A stretch of 44,029 nucleotides of DNA from Acidobacteriota bacterium (lineage in GTDB: Bacteria > Acidobacteriota > Polarisedimenticolia > J045): assembly GCA_017994815.1 (NCBI GenBank), contig JAGOJY010000035.1, forward strand, positions 1-44,029. The letters run 5' to 3'. A program made the translations under genes and the position numbers. Shown piece after piece: positions 1 through 10,148 of this stretch (positions are counted from its first letter, which is position 1; each line of letters begins with the position of its first letter). The notes below the pieces were generated by a model. That model saw only the letters and a program-made list of their open reading frames with translations. It had not been told where the DNA came from and made no database searches.

Positions 1-648
1 CTCGGCCACCAGCGCCTCGACGAACGCGGACACCTCCGACTCGCGGCCGTCCACCGCGTGGAACAGCTCGCGGCACTCGTCGAACGCGACCCGCACCGCG
101 GCCGGAACTTCCTGCCGCACGACCCACGGCGGCTCGTCGTCGTCCTCGAGGACCGGTTTGCTCTCGACCTCGACGTGCTCCGGCACCGGGGACGCCGAAC
201 GGGCCCGCCGCGCCCGCCGCACCTCCTGCTTGAGCTGGCGGACGTTGAGCCGAGCCGCGAGTTCCAGCCACGCCCCGAGCGATTCCGGCGTCGCCACGCG
301 CGCGATACTGACCGCGGCGCTGCGGGAAAGTCGGCCCAGGGACAATGCCCGTTCCAGCTCCGGCAGTTCGTCGAGCTTGCCGCCGAGAAAGCCCAGCTCG
401 GCCATCCAGCGCGGGCCGAGGCCGTACTCGCGGGCGAAGTCCGGCCGGCGCATCCCGGAATCGCGCCACTGCTCGTGCGCGACGATCTCGTGGCAGACCC
501 GCGCCAGCGGGACCGACAGCCGGTCGCCGACGCGGACCAGCGCCGCGGCCGCCTGGTCCAGCTCCAGCGCGCTGCGGCGCCAGAGTTCCAGGTCCCGGGC
601 AGGTGCCCGCGGTCCGCTTCCGATGTCCCGGGTGCAGCTCAACGACAC
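1..648 (-). CDS. HNH-endonuclease-like protein, N-terminal part (runs off left edge)
   Basis: Reading leftward, this frame stays open for 216 codons to the window edge, so the C-terminus, where an HNH nuclease motif would lie, is not visible. The visible part has the layout I know from HNH-endonuclease signature proteins of myxobacteria and relatives: an N-terminal helical region, a segment around RRPDFAREYGLGPRW, then LSRSAAVSIARVATPE followed by W, and a variable acidic linker. The nuclease assignment therefore rests on the N-terminal domain only. The start is taken as GTG at 648; a TTG at 642 sits at a better distance from a GGGGGG run and is an alternative. A sigma70-like promoter lies just upstream in unusually AT-rich DNA, unlike the rest of the window, which fits acquired DNA. 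Frame confidence is high, family confidence moderate. Confidence 0.6.
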   Translation of the reverse strand, partial: MSLSCTRDIGSGPRAPARDLELWRRSALELDQAAAALVRVGDRLSVPLARVCHEIVAHEQWRDSGMRRPDFAREYGLGPRWMAELGFLGGKLDELPELERALSLGRLSRSAAVSIARVATPESLGAWLELAARLNVRQLKQEVRRARRARSASPVPEHVEVESKPVLEDDDEPPWVVRQEVPAAVRVAFDECRELFHAVDGRESEVSAFVEALVAE

Positions 649-668
649 GCCCCCCGCGTGATGAACGG

Positions 669-696
669 ATGGTAGCAGATCTGGGGTATATGTCAA
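669..696 (-). promoter_or_regulatory. Sigma70-like promoter of the HNH-like gene
   Basis: On the minus strand a perfect TTGACA (696-691) is followed after 16 nt by TACCAT (674-669, four of six matches to TATAAT). Predicted transcription starts near 662, giving a leader of about 14 nt before the GTG at 648. The block sits in the most AT-rich stretch of the window (about 676-720). Confidence 0.55.
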
Positions 697-765
697 TTGA
701 AAATTAAAAAAAGTTTCGCACGATGACACATCAACGACGCGGCGAGGTAACTGCTAACAGGTGCG

Positions 766-790
766 CGGGGTGACAAAAATTGTCACCCCG
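766..790. repeat. Perfect inverted repeat, 11-bp arms, 3-nt centre
   Basis: Arms CGGGGTGACAA (766-776) and TTGTCACCCCG (780-790) flank AAA. The arms match perfectly. There is no U-run after it on either strand, so it is a poor intrinsic terminator. It lies in the 287-nt space between the end of the nth/membrane-protein operon (936) and the promoter of the HNH-like gene (696). An operator for a dimeric regulator or a mobile-element recognition site are both possible. Otherwise the 649-935 stretch holds only that promoter and a short hairpin at 911-929. Confidence 0.75.
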
Positions 791-910
791 TTCGCGTGCC
801 TCGCGACGCCGTCATGGCCTTGCCGCCTGGCGGCCCGTACGACGACGTATCCAAGCAGCATGCGGAGGAGATTGCTGATGACGCATTTTCGTGGTCGCGC
901 CGCATCAGAA

Positions 911-929
911 GCGGGACCGTCGTCCCCGC
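911..929. repeat. Small GGGAC/GTCCC hairpin downstream of the nth operon
   Basis: On the minus strand GGGGACGACGGTCCCG (927-912) can fold GGGAC against GTCCC. It lies 7 nt beyond the stop codon of the leftward membrane-protein gene. No T-run follows. The core resembles the GGGGACGGTC arms at 23627-23675 and the palindrome at 43904-43918. Confidence 0.35.
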
Positions 930-935
930 GTCCCG

Positions 936-1418
936 TCAATCGAGGGCGTCGGGGGGGCCGCCGACGACGGGATGGCCCGGGCCCTCGTCGAGTTCGCCGA
1001 CGCCGTGGCGCAACTGCGTGCCGAGGGAAGCCGCGCGCCAGCCAGCCGCGACCGAGGCGAGCGCGAGCAGCAGGCACAGCGCGGGGAGCCACACCGGCAG
1101 CTTGCGCCGCCGCTCCAGCCGCAGGGCGCCGATCGCGGCGACCCCGGCGGCGAGCATCACCGCCAGCGCGAACAGCGCCCAGTTCTCGTGCCGCACCACG
1201 TCATCCGCACTCAACTCGTAGACCGAGATCCGGGCCGCTCCCGCCCCGCTGAAGTACGCCGGGATGACCGCCGCGGCTCCGGCCAGGAGCAGCACCAGCC
1301 CCGCGTGGAGCATCGCGCGGCTGCGCCGCGCGAGCGCGAACGCGAGCCAGAGCGACGCCGCGAGCGCCAGCCACACCGGCAGCCGGTTCACGTTCAGGTG
1401 GAGCCAGGCCCAGTCCAT
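936..1418 (-). CDS. Small four-helix membrane protein (DUF2231-like)
   Basis: 160 residues with about four hydrophobic helices (roughly 13-30, 36-54, 81-100, 110-128). A conserved-looking HENWALFAL stretch begins the third helix, with a polar loop around ISVYELSADDVVRHE before it. This arrangement resembles DUF2231-type or related heme-protein-associated membrane proteins, but I cannot place it firmly. It starts with ATG 4 nt after the stop codon of nth, so the two genes almost certainly share one mRNA. The C-terminal tail after about residue 135 is hydrophilic and rich in Gly and Pro. No enzymatic motif is visible, and any functional link to base excision repair is unproven. Confidence 0.6.
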   Translation of the reverse strand: MDWAWLHLNVNRLPVWLALAASLWLAFALARRSRAMLHAGLVLLLAGAAAVIPAYFSGAGAARISVYELSADDVVRHENWALFALAVMLAAGVAAIGALRLERRRKLPVWLPALCLLLALASVAAGWRAASLGTQLRHGVGELDEGPGHPVVGGPPDALD

Positions 1419-1422
1419 TGCC

Positions 1423-2094
1423 TCAGGTCGCTCCGGCCACGAACGCGGACGGGCACAGGCGCGCGAGAACGCAGGCCGCGCAGCGCGGGGCCCGTGCGGA
1501 GCAGACGCGGCGCCCGTGCCAGATCAGCGCGTGGCTGGTGAAGCCCCAGTCGGCGGGCGGCACGGCCGCGCAGATGTCCGCCTCGATCTTCTCCGGACGC
1601 GGATCGTCGCTGAGCCGCAGCCGCTGCGCGAGCCGCGTCACGTGCGTGTCGACGGCCAGCGCGGGGACGCGAAAGGCGGTCGAGAGCACCACGTTGGCCG
1701 TCTTGCGCCCCACCCCCGGCAGCGACTCCAGGCCCTCGCGGTCGCGCGGGACGACCCCGCCGAATCGCTCGACCAGCGCCCGGGCGGCGCCGACGACCGA
1801 CCGCGCCTTGTTGCGGAACAGGCCGATCGACGCGATCAGCGGCTCGACCTCGGCCGGCTCGGCCGCCGCGAGCGCCGCCGGGGTCGGATACCGCCGGAAG
1901 AGCGCCGGCGTGACCTGGTTCACCGCCTTGTCGGTGGTCTGGGCCGAGAGGATCGTCGCCACGAGCAGCTGGAACGGGTCCACGTGCTCGAGCTCGCAGT
2001 CGGCGTCCGGGTAGGCCTTGCGCAGCGCGCGGACGATCCTCCGCGCGCGGGCAGCGCGCTGCTGGGCCGTCTCGACGGGCCTTTTCGCCGGCAT
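1423..2094 (-). CDS. nth: Endonuclease III (DNA glycosylase/AP lyase)
   Basis: 223 residues, the usual length for Nth. It removes oxidised pyrimidines and cleaves the abasic site in base excision repair. Visible family features are VATILSAQTTDKAVN near the N-terminus, the helix-hairpin-helix LESLPGVGRKTANVV with the catalytic Lys in GRKTA, the downstream VDTHV with the catalytic Asp, and a C-terminal 4Fe-4S cluster pattern C-x6-C-x2-C-x5-C (CSARAPRCAACVLARLC). All key residues are present. The start is ATG at 2094; a CATCAT hexamer ends 6 nt upstream, so the transcript may be leaderless. It is divergent from the hybrid kinase gene and is followed at 4 nt by the small membrane protein. Confidence 0.95.
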   Translation of the reverse strand: MPAKRPVETAQQRAARARRIVRALRKAYPDADCELEHVDPFQLLVATILSAQTTDKAVNQVTPALFRRYPTPAALAAAEPAEVEPLIASIGLFRNKARSVVGAARALVERFGGVVPRDREGLESLPGVGRKTANVVLSTAFRVPALAVDTHVTRLAQRLRLSDDPRPEKIEADICAAVPPADWGFTSHALIWHGRRVCSARAPRCAACVLARLCPSAFVAGAT

Positions 2095-2106
2095 GGCCAG
2101 ATGATG
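2095..2106 (-). promoter_or_regulatory. Putative leaderless -10 element of nth
   Basis: CATCAT (2106-2101) is separated from the ATG by exactly 6 nt (CTGGCC). No Shine-Dalgarno sequence fits in that space. The same -10-like/6 nt/start geometry recurs at 7919-7930, 12577-12589 and 27588-27600. Confidence 0.4.
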
Positions 2107-2233
2107 CCATCGCCTGCGGCAAACAAGGACGGCACAACCCGTACGTTGCCGCGAAGCCCCGGCGGGACATAGGTTGACGGCGTAGGGAGGCGTGCGTCCC
2201 GAGGACGGGTCTGTCCGCCTCCGGGGGAGCGGG

Positions 2234-4813
<2,580 letters not shown>

Positions 4814-4910
4814 TCCCCGGCGCGAGCATGTGACACGCGGGTCGGCGCGGGCCAGAATCTGCGGATCTCCGGGAACGCCGTCGCCGCGAAACCCCGTGGA
4901 GGAGTGGATG

Positions 4911-5750
4911 ATGCAGCGGCTCGTGCCGATCGAGGGCAACGCGCAGAAACTCGACGGCGGAGCCATGTTCGGCAACGCGCCGCGAGCGGTCTGGCAGCAC
5001 TGGGTCGAGGTGGACGAGCGCAACCGCATCCGGCTCGCCTGCCGCGGGCTCCTGCTGCAGGAAGCGGGGCGGACGATCCTGTTCGAGACCGGGATCGGCG
5101 CGTTCTTCGAGCCGAAGCTGCGCGACCGCTACGGCGTCGAGGAAGAGCGCCACGTGCTCCTCGACAACCTGGCCCACCACGGACTGTCCGACGCCGACAT
5201 CGACGTCGTGGTGCTGAGCCACCTGCACTTCGACCACGCTGGCGGCCTACTCGCCGCGTGGGACGGCTCGCCGCCGCGGCTGCTGTTCCCGCGGGCGACG
5301 TTCGTCGTCGGTCGCGACGCGCTCGAGCGCGCCGAGAAACCACACCCGCGCGACCGCGTGTCGTTCATCCCCGGCTTGCCCCGGCTGCTGCGGGAATCGG
5401 GGCGGCTCGAGGTCATGGCCGGCGCACGCAGCGAGGCGCTCGGGCCGGGGTACCGGTTCCACCGCTCGGACGGGCACACGCCCGGGATGATGCTGGCCGA
5501 GATCGCCACCACGGATGGCCCGATCGTCTTCGTCGCCGACCTGGTGCCGGGCCGGCCGTGGATCCACGTGCCGGTCACGATGGGTTACGACCGCTTCCCG
5601 GAGCTGCTCGTGGACGAAAAGCGCGCGCTTCTCGCCGACCTCGCCGCGCGCGGCGGCCGGCTGTTCTTCACGCATGACCCCGAGGTCGCGCTGGCGCGCG
5701 TGGTGCGCGACGACACGGACCGCTTTCACGCCGAACCGGTCGAGATCTGA
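4911..5750 (+). CDS. Metallo-beta-lactamase-fold hydrolase
   Basis: 279 residues. The metal site HLHFDH spans H104-H109, and later ligands are visible in DGHTPGM and FVADLVPG. The overall pattern (early [18 protein letters not shown], then [13 protein letters not shown]) is that of the lactonase/MBL-fold hydrolase group that includes quorum-quenching AHL lactonases, but substrate cannot be told from sequence. There is no signal peptide, so it is cytoplasmic. The ATG at 4911 lies 6 nt after GGAGGAG; an ATG directly before it at 4908 is the alternative. yciO follows after only 6 nt, indicating one operon. Confidence 0.85.
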   Translation: MQRLVPIEGNAQKLDGGAMFGNAPRAVWQHWVEVDERNRIRLACRGLLLQEAGRTILFETGIGAFFEPKLRDRYGVEEERHVLLDNLAHHGLSDADIDVVVLSHLHFDHAGGLLAAWDGSPPRLLFPRATFVVGRDALERAEKPHPRDRVSFIPGLPRLLRESGRLEVMAGARSEALGPGYRFHRSDGHTPGMMLAEIATTDGPIVFVADLVPGRPWIHVPVTMGYDRFPELLVDEKRALLADLAARGGRLFFTHDPEVALARVVRDDTDRFHAEPVEI

Positions 5751-5756
5751 CCCGCG

Positions 5757-6377
5757 ATGGCCACGCGCCTGGTGCTGCACGCGGTCACGCCGCAGAAGCG
5801 CTTCCTCGAGCGCGCGGCGGCGACGCTCGACGCGCACGGCGTCGTCGTGCTGCCGACCGACGGCCCGTACGCGTTCGCGGCGCTGCCCGGCTCGCGCGCG
5901 GCGCTCGAGCGGATCGCGCGGATCAAGGGGCTCGATCCCGACCGCAAGCTGTTCAGCCTGATCGTGCCCGACCTGTCGGACGTCGCGCGCTACGCGCTCG
6001 TCGACAACCACGCGTACCGCATCCTGCGGCGCTACCTGCCCGGGCCGTACACGTTCGTGCTGCCGGCGTCGCGCGAGGTGCCGCGGATCCTGCTCGCGCG
6101 GCGCAAGACGATCGGCCTGCGCGTCCCGGACCACGCCGTCCCGCGGCAGGTCGCGGCGCTCGCGGGCGGCGCGCTGATGGCGACGACGGTGCGGCTGCCG
6201 GGGGACGAGTTCCCGATCGCCGACCCCGAAGAGATCGAGCAGCGCGTCGGCAAGCAGGTGGACCTGTTCCTCGACGGTGGCTGGGGCGGCGTCGAACCCT
6301 CGACCATGATCCAACTGGCGGAGGGCAGCGCCGAGGTGCTGCGCGCCGGCCTCGGCGACCCCGCCCCCTTCGCCTGA
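5757..6377 (+). CDS. yciO: YciO-type threonylcarbamoyl-AMP synthase family protein
   Basis: 206 residues, the same length as E. coli YciO, in the Sua5/YrdC/YciO fold. Hallmarks are VVLPTDGPYAFAAL, LPGPYTFVLPAS, VPRILLARRKTIGLRVP and the late DPEEIEQRVGKQVDL with DGGWGG. These match YciO more closely than TsaC. TsaC makes threonylcarbamoyl-adenylate for t6A tRNA modification; YciO itself has at most weak activity of that kind and its role is not settled. It starts 6 nt after the stop of the metallo-hydrolase gene. Downstream, a 7-bp inverted repeat (6375-6381 and 6399-6405) lies between this gene and the convergent oxidase gene, but it lacks a T-run. Confidence 0.85.
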   Translation: MATRLVLHAVTPQKRFLERAAATLDAHGVVVLPTDGPYAFAALPGSRAALERIARIKGLDPDRKLFSLIVPDLSDVARYALVDNHAYRILRRYLPGPYTFVLPASREVPRILLARRKTIGLRVPDHAVPRQVAALAGGALMATTVRLPGDEFPIADPEEIEQRVGKQVDLFLDGGWGGVEPSTMIQLAEGSAEVLRAGLGDPAPFA

Positions 6378-6451
6378 GTGACTGGTCCCCCGGTAGATTC
6401 ACTCAATGCAAGCTCTTCAACCGTCTCGCAGGCACAGACTGGCTTCGACGA

Positions 6452-7918
6452 TCATGCGCCGCGATCCTGTGGGAAGAGCGTGCCGCGGCCGAGGACGTTC
6501 GCGGGATCGAGGGCGTCCTTGATCGCACGCATGCGCGCGAGGACGGGCGGCGGGTAGAGCAGGCGCAGGTCGCCGGCCTTGAGCTTGCCGAGGCCGTGCT
6601 CGGCCGAGGTCGTCCCGCCCATTTCGACGGCGATGCGCACCAGCTTGCCGTAGACGTCGCGCGCGGCGGCGTAGCGGCCGGGATCGGGCGGGAGCACGTT
6701 GACGTGCAGGTGGTCGTCGCCGACGTGGCCGTGGGCGGCGCTCTCGAAACCGGCGCCGTCGATCTCGCGGCGGAACGCGGCGAGCATCTCGCCCACGCGG
6801 CCACGCGGGACGGCGGTGTCGGTGCTGACCTTCGTCACGCCGCGGCGAGCGATCAGCTCGTTGATGGCGGTCGGGATGCGGTGGCGGAACTCGCGGAAGC
6901 GCTGGTGGTCGGACGGTCCCTGAGCGAACCACGATTCCGGGCTGGCCGCGCGGCGCTCGGCGAGTTCGAGCCAGGCGTCCAGCCTCGCCGCCGCTTCGGC
7001 CGAACGGACGGCATCCTCGAAGAAGATCGCCGCGCAGGCGCCCCGCGGGACGTCGAACGCCGACTCGCGCACCAGCGCGAGCGCGCGCGCGTCGGCGAAC
7101 TCCAGCGCGAGCGGGCGCACGCCGGCCTCGCCCTCGCGGGCCGCCGCGACGAAGGCGAGGGCCGCGGGTTCCTCGGAGAAGAACAGGATCCCGCTCAGCA
7201 CTTCGTCCGGGGCGGGGACCAGCCGCAGGTCGGCCTCGAGGATGACGCCCAGCGTTCCCTCGCAGCCCACGAAAAGGTCCACGAGGTCCATGCCGGGGGC
7301 GCTGAAGTAGCCGGCCGCGTGCTTGCTCGTTGCCGGCGGCGTCCAGTCCGGCGCGGGGACGCGCAGCGTCGATGTTCCCAGCGCGATCTCTAAGCTCCCG
7401 TCGCGCGCCACCACGCGTCCGCGTGCGAGGTCGAGCAGCTCGCCGGTCGGCAGCGCGACGACGATGCGCTCGACCCAGCGCCGCGTCGGCCCGAAGCGGA
7501 ACGTGCGCGCGCCGGACGCATTGGTCGCGAGCGTGCCACCGATCCAGGCGCCGGTCTCCGTCGGGTCGGGCGGGTACCACAGCCGCTCGGGCAGCAGCGC
7601 CTGCTGCAGCGCCGCGAGCGTGACGCCGGCCTGGACCGTGACGGCTCCCCCGCCCTCCGGATCGCGCCGCACGTCGAGGATGCGGTTGAACCGGTCGGTG
7701 GCCAGCACCACGCCGCCGAGCGGGACGCGCCCTCCAGCGATCCCGGTGCCCGCCCCGGAAACCGTGACGGGTCGGCCGCTCGCGCTGCAGCAGCGCAGGA
7801 CCTCGGCCGCCTCGGCGGCGGTCTCGGGCCACAGCACCTCGTCGGCCGCGCCGCCTTTCATCCGGCTCTCGTCGGACAGGTACGGCGCGATCGCGCCCGG
7901 TTCGCGGGTCGATTTCAT
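6452..7918 (-). CDS. FAD-linked oxidase (GlcD / D-lactate dehydrogenase family)
   Basis: 488 residues. An N-terminal FAD-binding (PCMH-type) domain contains VSGAGTGIAGG and DPTETGAWIGGTLATNASG; a C-terminal FAD-oxidase domain contains AHGHVGDDHLHVN and EHGLGKLK, which carry the His residues used to bind metal or substrate in this family. Such flavoproteins oxidise 2-hydroxy acids such as glycolate or D-lactate and pass electrons to quinone or cytochrome. There is no Fe-S domain here, and no GlcE/GlcF partner nearby, so it resembles the single-subunit DLD type. The start is ATG 7918, with TACAAT exactly 6 nt upstream. The substrate cannot be assigned. Confidence 0.88.
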   Translation of the reverse strand: MKSTREPGAIAPYLSDESRMKGGAADEVLWPETAAEAAEVLRCCSASGRPVTVSGAGTGIAGGRVPLGGVVLATDRFNRILDVRRDPEGGGAVTVQAGVTLAALQQALLPERLWYPPDPTETGAWIGGTLATNASGARTFRFGPTRRWVERIVVALPTGELLDLARGRVVARDGSLEIALGTSTLRVPAPDWTPPATSKHAAGYFSAPGMDLVDLFVGCEGTLGVILEADLRLVPAPDEVLSGILFFSEEPAALAFVAAAREGEAGVRPLALEFADARALALVRESAFDVPRGACAAIFFEDAVRSAEAAARLDAWLELAERRAASPESWFAQGPSDHQRFREFRHRIPTAINELIARRGVTKVSTDTAVPRGRVGEMLAAFRREIDGAGFESAAHGHVGDDHLHVNVLPPDPGRYAAARDVYGKLVRIAVEMGGTTSAEHGLGKLKAGDLRLLYPPPVLARMRAIKDALDPANVLGRGTLFPQDRGA

Positions 7919-7930
7919 CGGGCCATTGTA
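7919..7930 (-). promoter_or_regulatory. Putative leaderless -10 element of the FAD oxidase gene
   Basis: TACAAT (7930-7925) is followed by six bases, GGCCCG, and then the ATG at 7918. No ribosome binding site fits between them. A run of six T lies just upstream of the hexamer on this strand. The same hexamer plus a nearly identical spacer (GGGCCC) precedes the GTG at 27600. Confidence 0.55.
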
Positions 7931-7974
7931 GGAAAAAACGGGCCCCGCGAGCCGCGGTCGCGCCCGGCCGACCG

Positions 7975-8346
7975 CTACCTCGAGTGGGAGGGGTTCTCGC
8001 CCACCCGGATGATCGCGAAGTCGAGGGCGCGGTCGAGCGCGTCGAAGATGTCGTTGGGCGGGCCGTTGACGTCCATCTGCCGCGCGAAGCTCGACGCGCT
8101 GTGGTAGTACAGCGAGGGCACGCGGTTCAGCGCGAGGCAGTACATGTCCTCGAGGCACTGCTGGCAGCGGCAGACCTCGATGCAGGCTTCGAGCTTGCGC
8201 TCGAGCATGCGGCAGACGAGGACCTCGCCGGCGTTCCGGATCCGGTCAAGGGACACGCCGAGCACCTGGCGCATCTCGCGAACCGACGACTCGACGCCAC
8301 CCTCGTCCTGTTCGTCTCCGTGCGACCGATACCGGAGCGGTTCCAC
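7975..8346 (-). CDS. ComFB-family protein
   Basis: 123 residues. The core CLALNRVPSLYYHS followed by a helix ending in GENPS matches the late-competence ComFB family (ALN-x-LP-x-x-Y signature). It carries a Cys cluster, C55, C59, C61, C64 and C70, with C45 nearby, ahead of the core, which could hold a metal. ComFB-domain proteins have recently been described as cyclic dinucleotide receptors; whether that applies here is unknown. The start is GTG at 8346, with GGGAGG 5-6 nt upstream. It is encoded upstream of the FAD oxidase on the same strand and is divergent from the glycosyltransferase pair. Confidence 0.78.
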   Translation of the reverse strand: MEPLRYRSHGDEQDEGGVESSVREMRQVLGVSLDRIRNAGEVLVCRMLERKLEACIEVCRCQQCLEDMYCLALNRVPSLYYHSASSFARQMDVNGPPNDIFDALDRALDFAIIRVGENPSHSR

Positions 8347-8444
8347 GCGCGCCTCCCGGGCGGGAGCGGCTGCTCCCCGGCGAGAAAGTCGGTCCCCGCC
8401 GGACGGCCGTCAAGCCGGCGGCCCGCGGGGCCCGCCGGGTCCCG

Positions 8445-8450
8445 CATAAT
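8445..8450 (+). promoter_or_regulatory. Putative -10 element before the GT39 pair
   Basis: CATAAT ends 9 nt before the GTG at 8460. With transcription starting 6-8 nt after the hexamer the leader would be only 1-3 nt. No -35 match is evident. Confidence 0.35.
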
Positions 8451-8459
8451 CCGGGGCCC

Positions 8460-10148
8460 GTGAGGGGGTCCGCGCATCCCGCCCGGCTCGTCCCGGCGGT
8501 CCTGGTCGGGGCCGCGCTGCTCGCCGGCCTCGCGACCCTCGGGACCCGCGACCTTTGGCCTCCCGACGAGCCGAAGTACGCCCTCGCCGCGCGCGAGATG
8601 GCCGAGACCGGCCAGTGGTGGATCCCGCACGTCAACGGCGAGCCGTACCCCGACAAGCCGCCGCTCCTGTTCTGGGCCATCGCCGCGGCCGGGGCCGCGC
8701 TGGGAGGGATCGGCCAGCCCGCCGCGGTCCTGCCGTCGCTTTTGGCCGCCGCGCTGGCGCTGGCGGGGACCGCGGCGCTCGCGCGGCGGCTCGCCCCGGC
8801 CGGCGCGGACTGGGTCCCGGCCTCGGCCGTCGCGCTGACCGCGATCTCGCACCGCTTCGCCCAGCAGGCCATCGCCGGCCAGACCGACATGCTGCTCGCG
8901 GCCGGAACGACGTGGGCCTTCACCCTGCTCCTGCCGCCGCGCGGTGAACGGGCCGCGGTCCCGTCCCGCGCCGGGACCGTGGCGGGCTTCGCCGCGATGG
9001 GGCTGGCCACGCTGGCCAAGGGGCCGCCGGGACTGCTCCTGCCGCTCGGCGGGCTGGCCCTCGGCGGAGCGCTCGCATCGGGCTGGAGAACCTGGGCGCG
9101 GACCGGCGCGCGGCGCCTGCATGACGCGCGGGGCTGGATCGCGTACGCCGCCGTCGTCGGCGCGTGGCTCGTGCCCGCGGCCGTGGTGGCGCTGCGCGGC
9201 GGCGAGGGCGCCTGGCTGCAGGACCTCCTGTTCCGGCAGACGGCGGTCCGCTACGTGGCCGCGTGGCACCACCACCAGCCGCCGTGGTACTTCCTGCTCG
9301 TCCCGTGGTACGACTTCCTGCCGAGCGTGGCACTGCTGCCGGCGGCGCTGGCCGGGTTGCGGCGCCGCGACGACTCGCGCGCACAGCGGCTCCTGCTCGC
9401 CGGCGCCTGCCTGTTCATCCTGGCCTTCTTCTCGCTGTCGCCGGGAAAGCGCGGGCTCTACCTCCTGCCGGCCTACCCCTTGGCGGCGGTGTGGCTGGCG
9501 CTCGAACTCGACGCGCGGCTGCGCGGGGGCGGCCGTTCGCTGCGCGCGGTCCGCGGCGCCGCCGCGGCGCTGGCGCTGCTCGCCGCCGGGTTCGCGGTGC
9601 TGTCGATGACGGCCGTCGCGGCGTGGTTCGCGAAGCAAGGCCTGAACCTCGACCCGCGCCTGCTGGCCGGCGCGCTGCTCGCGTCCGCGGTGCTGTTCGG
9701 CATCGCTGCCGCCGCGGCAAAACCAGCGCGCTGGCTGGCCGCGGGCGCGGCGGGATGGGCCGCCGCCTACCTCGCGGGACTCCTCACAGTCGTCCCGGCC
9801 CTCGATCCCCGGAACTCCGCCGGCGCGTTCGTCGCCGAGGCGCGCGCGCACCTCGCGGCCGGCGCGCCGGCGGGGATGGTCGACTTCCGCGCGCAGTTCG
9901 GCTTTCATGCCGGGCGCATGCAGACCGCCGACCCGTCCGACGAGCAGAGCCTCGCGCGCCTCGCGCGCCGGCTCGAAGGCGCGGAGCCGTTCTGGGTGAT
10001 CGTGCGCGAGCGGCACCTCGCCGAGCTGCGGCGCCACCTTTCGGGACCGACGCCGCCGGTGGTGGTGCTGCGCCGCACCGCGGGGGACAACGTCTACGTG
10101 GCGCTGGCCAACGCGGCTGCCCTCGCGCCGGGCGGGCGGCCGCGGTGA
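8460..10148 (+). CDS. GT39/ArnT-like membrane glycosyltransferase
   Basis: 562 residues with a dozen or so hydrophobic helices. The N-terminal loop after helix 1 has the GT39 signature: DLWPPDEPKYALAAREM with the acidic residues expected to act in catalysis, then YPDKPPLLFW. Later landmarks are LAKGPPGLLLPL and SPGKRGLYLLPAYPL, typical of the ArnT/PMT-like group that transfers sugars from polyprenyl-phosphate donors to lipid A or proteins on the periplasmic face. The C-terminal part (about 450-555) is a soluble domain. The GTG start overlaps nothing upstream. It is followed by a paralogue with a GTGA overlap, so the two are probably translated together. The acceptor is unknown. Confidence 0.88.
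   Translation: MRGSAHPARLVPAVLVGAALLAGLATLGTRDLWPPDEPKYALAAREMAETGQWWIPHVNGEPYPDKPPLLFWAIAAAGAALGGIGQPAAVLPSLLAAALALAGTAALARRLAPAGADWVPASAVALTAISHRFAQQAIAGQTDMLLAAGTTWAFTLLLPPRGERAAVPSRAGTVAGFAAMGLATLAKGPPGLLLPLGGLALGGALASGWRTWARTGARRLHDARGWIAYAAVVGAWLVPAAVVALRGGEGAWLQDLLFRQTAVRYVAAWHHHQPPWYFLLVPWYDFLPSVALLPAALAGLRRRDDSRAQRLLLAGACLFILAFFSLSPGKRGLYLLPAYPLAAVWLALELDARLRGGGRSLRAVRGAAAALALLAAGFAVLSMTAVAAWFAKQGLNLDPRLLAGALLASAVLFGIAAAAAKPARWLAAGAAGWAAAYLAGLLTVVPALDPRNSAGAFVAEARAHLAAGAPAGMVDFRAQFGFHAGRMQTADPSDEQSLARLARRLEGAEPFWVIVRERHLAELRRHLSGPTPPVVVLRRTAGDNVYVALANAAALAPGGRPR

Noticed and set aside
2174..2205. TTGACG before the hybrid kinase as a -35 element
   Set aside because: No acceptable -10 at 15-19 nt downstream.
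4830..4910. Longer N-terminus of the metallo-hydrolase from an upstream ATG at 4830
   Set aside because: The added residues are Arg/Pro/Ser-rich with no conserved content, and GGAGGAG is correctly placed for 4911.
6375..6405. 7-bp inverted repeat TGAGTGA/TCACTCA between yciO and the FAD oxidase gene
   Set aside because: 17-nt loop, no T-run on either strand, short arms; not enough for a terminator or operator call.
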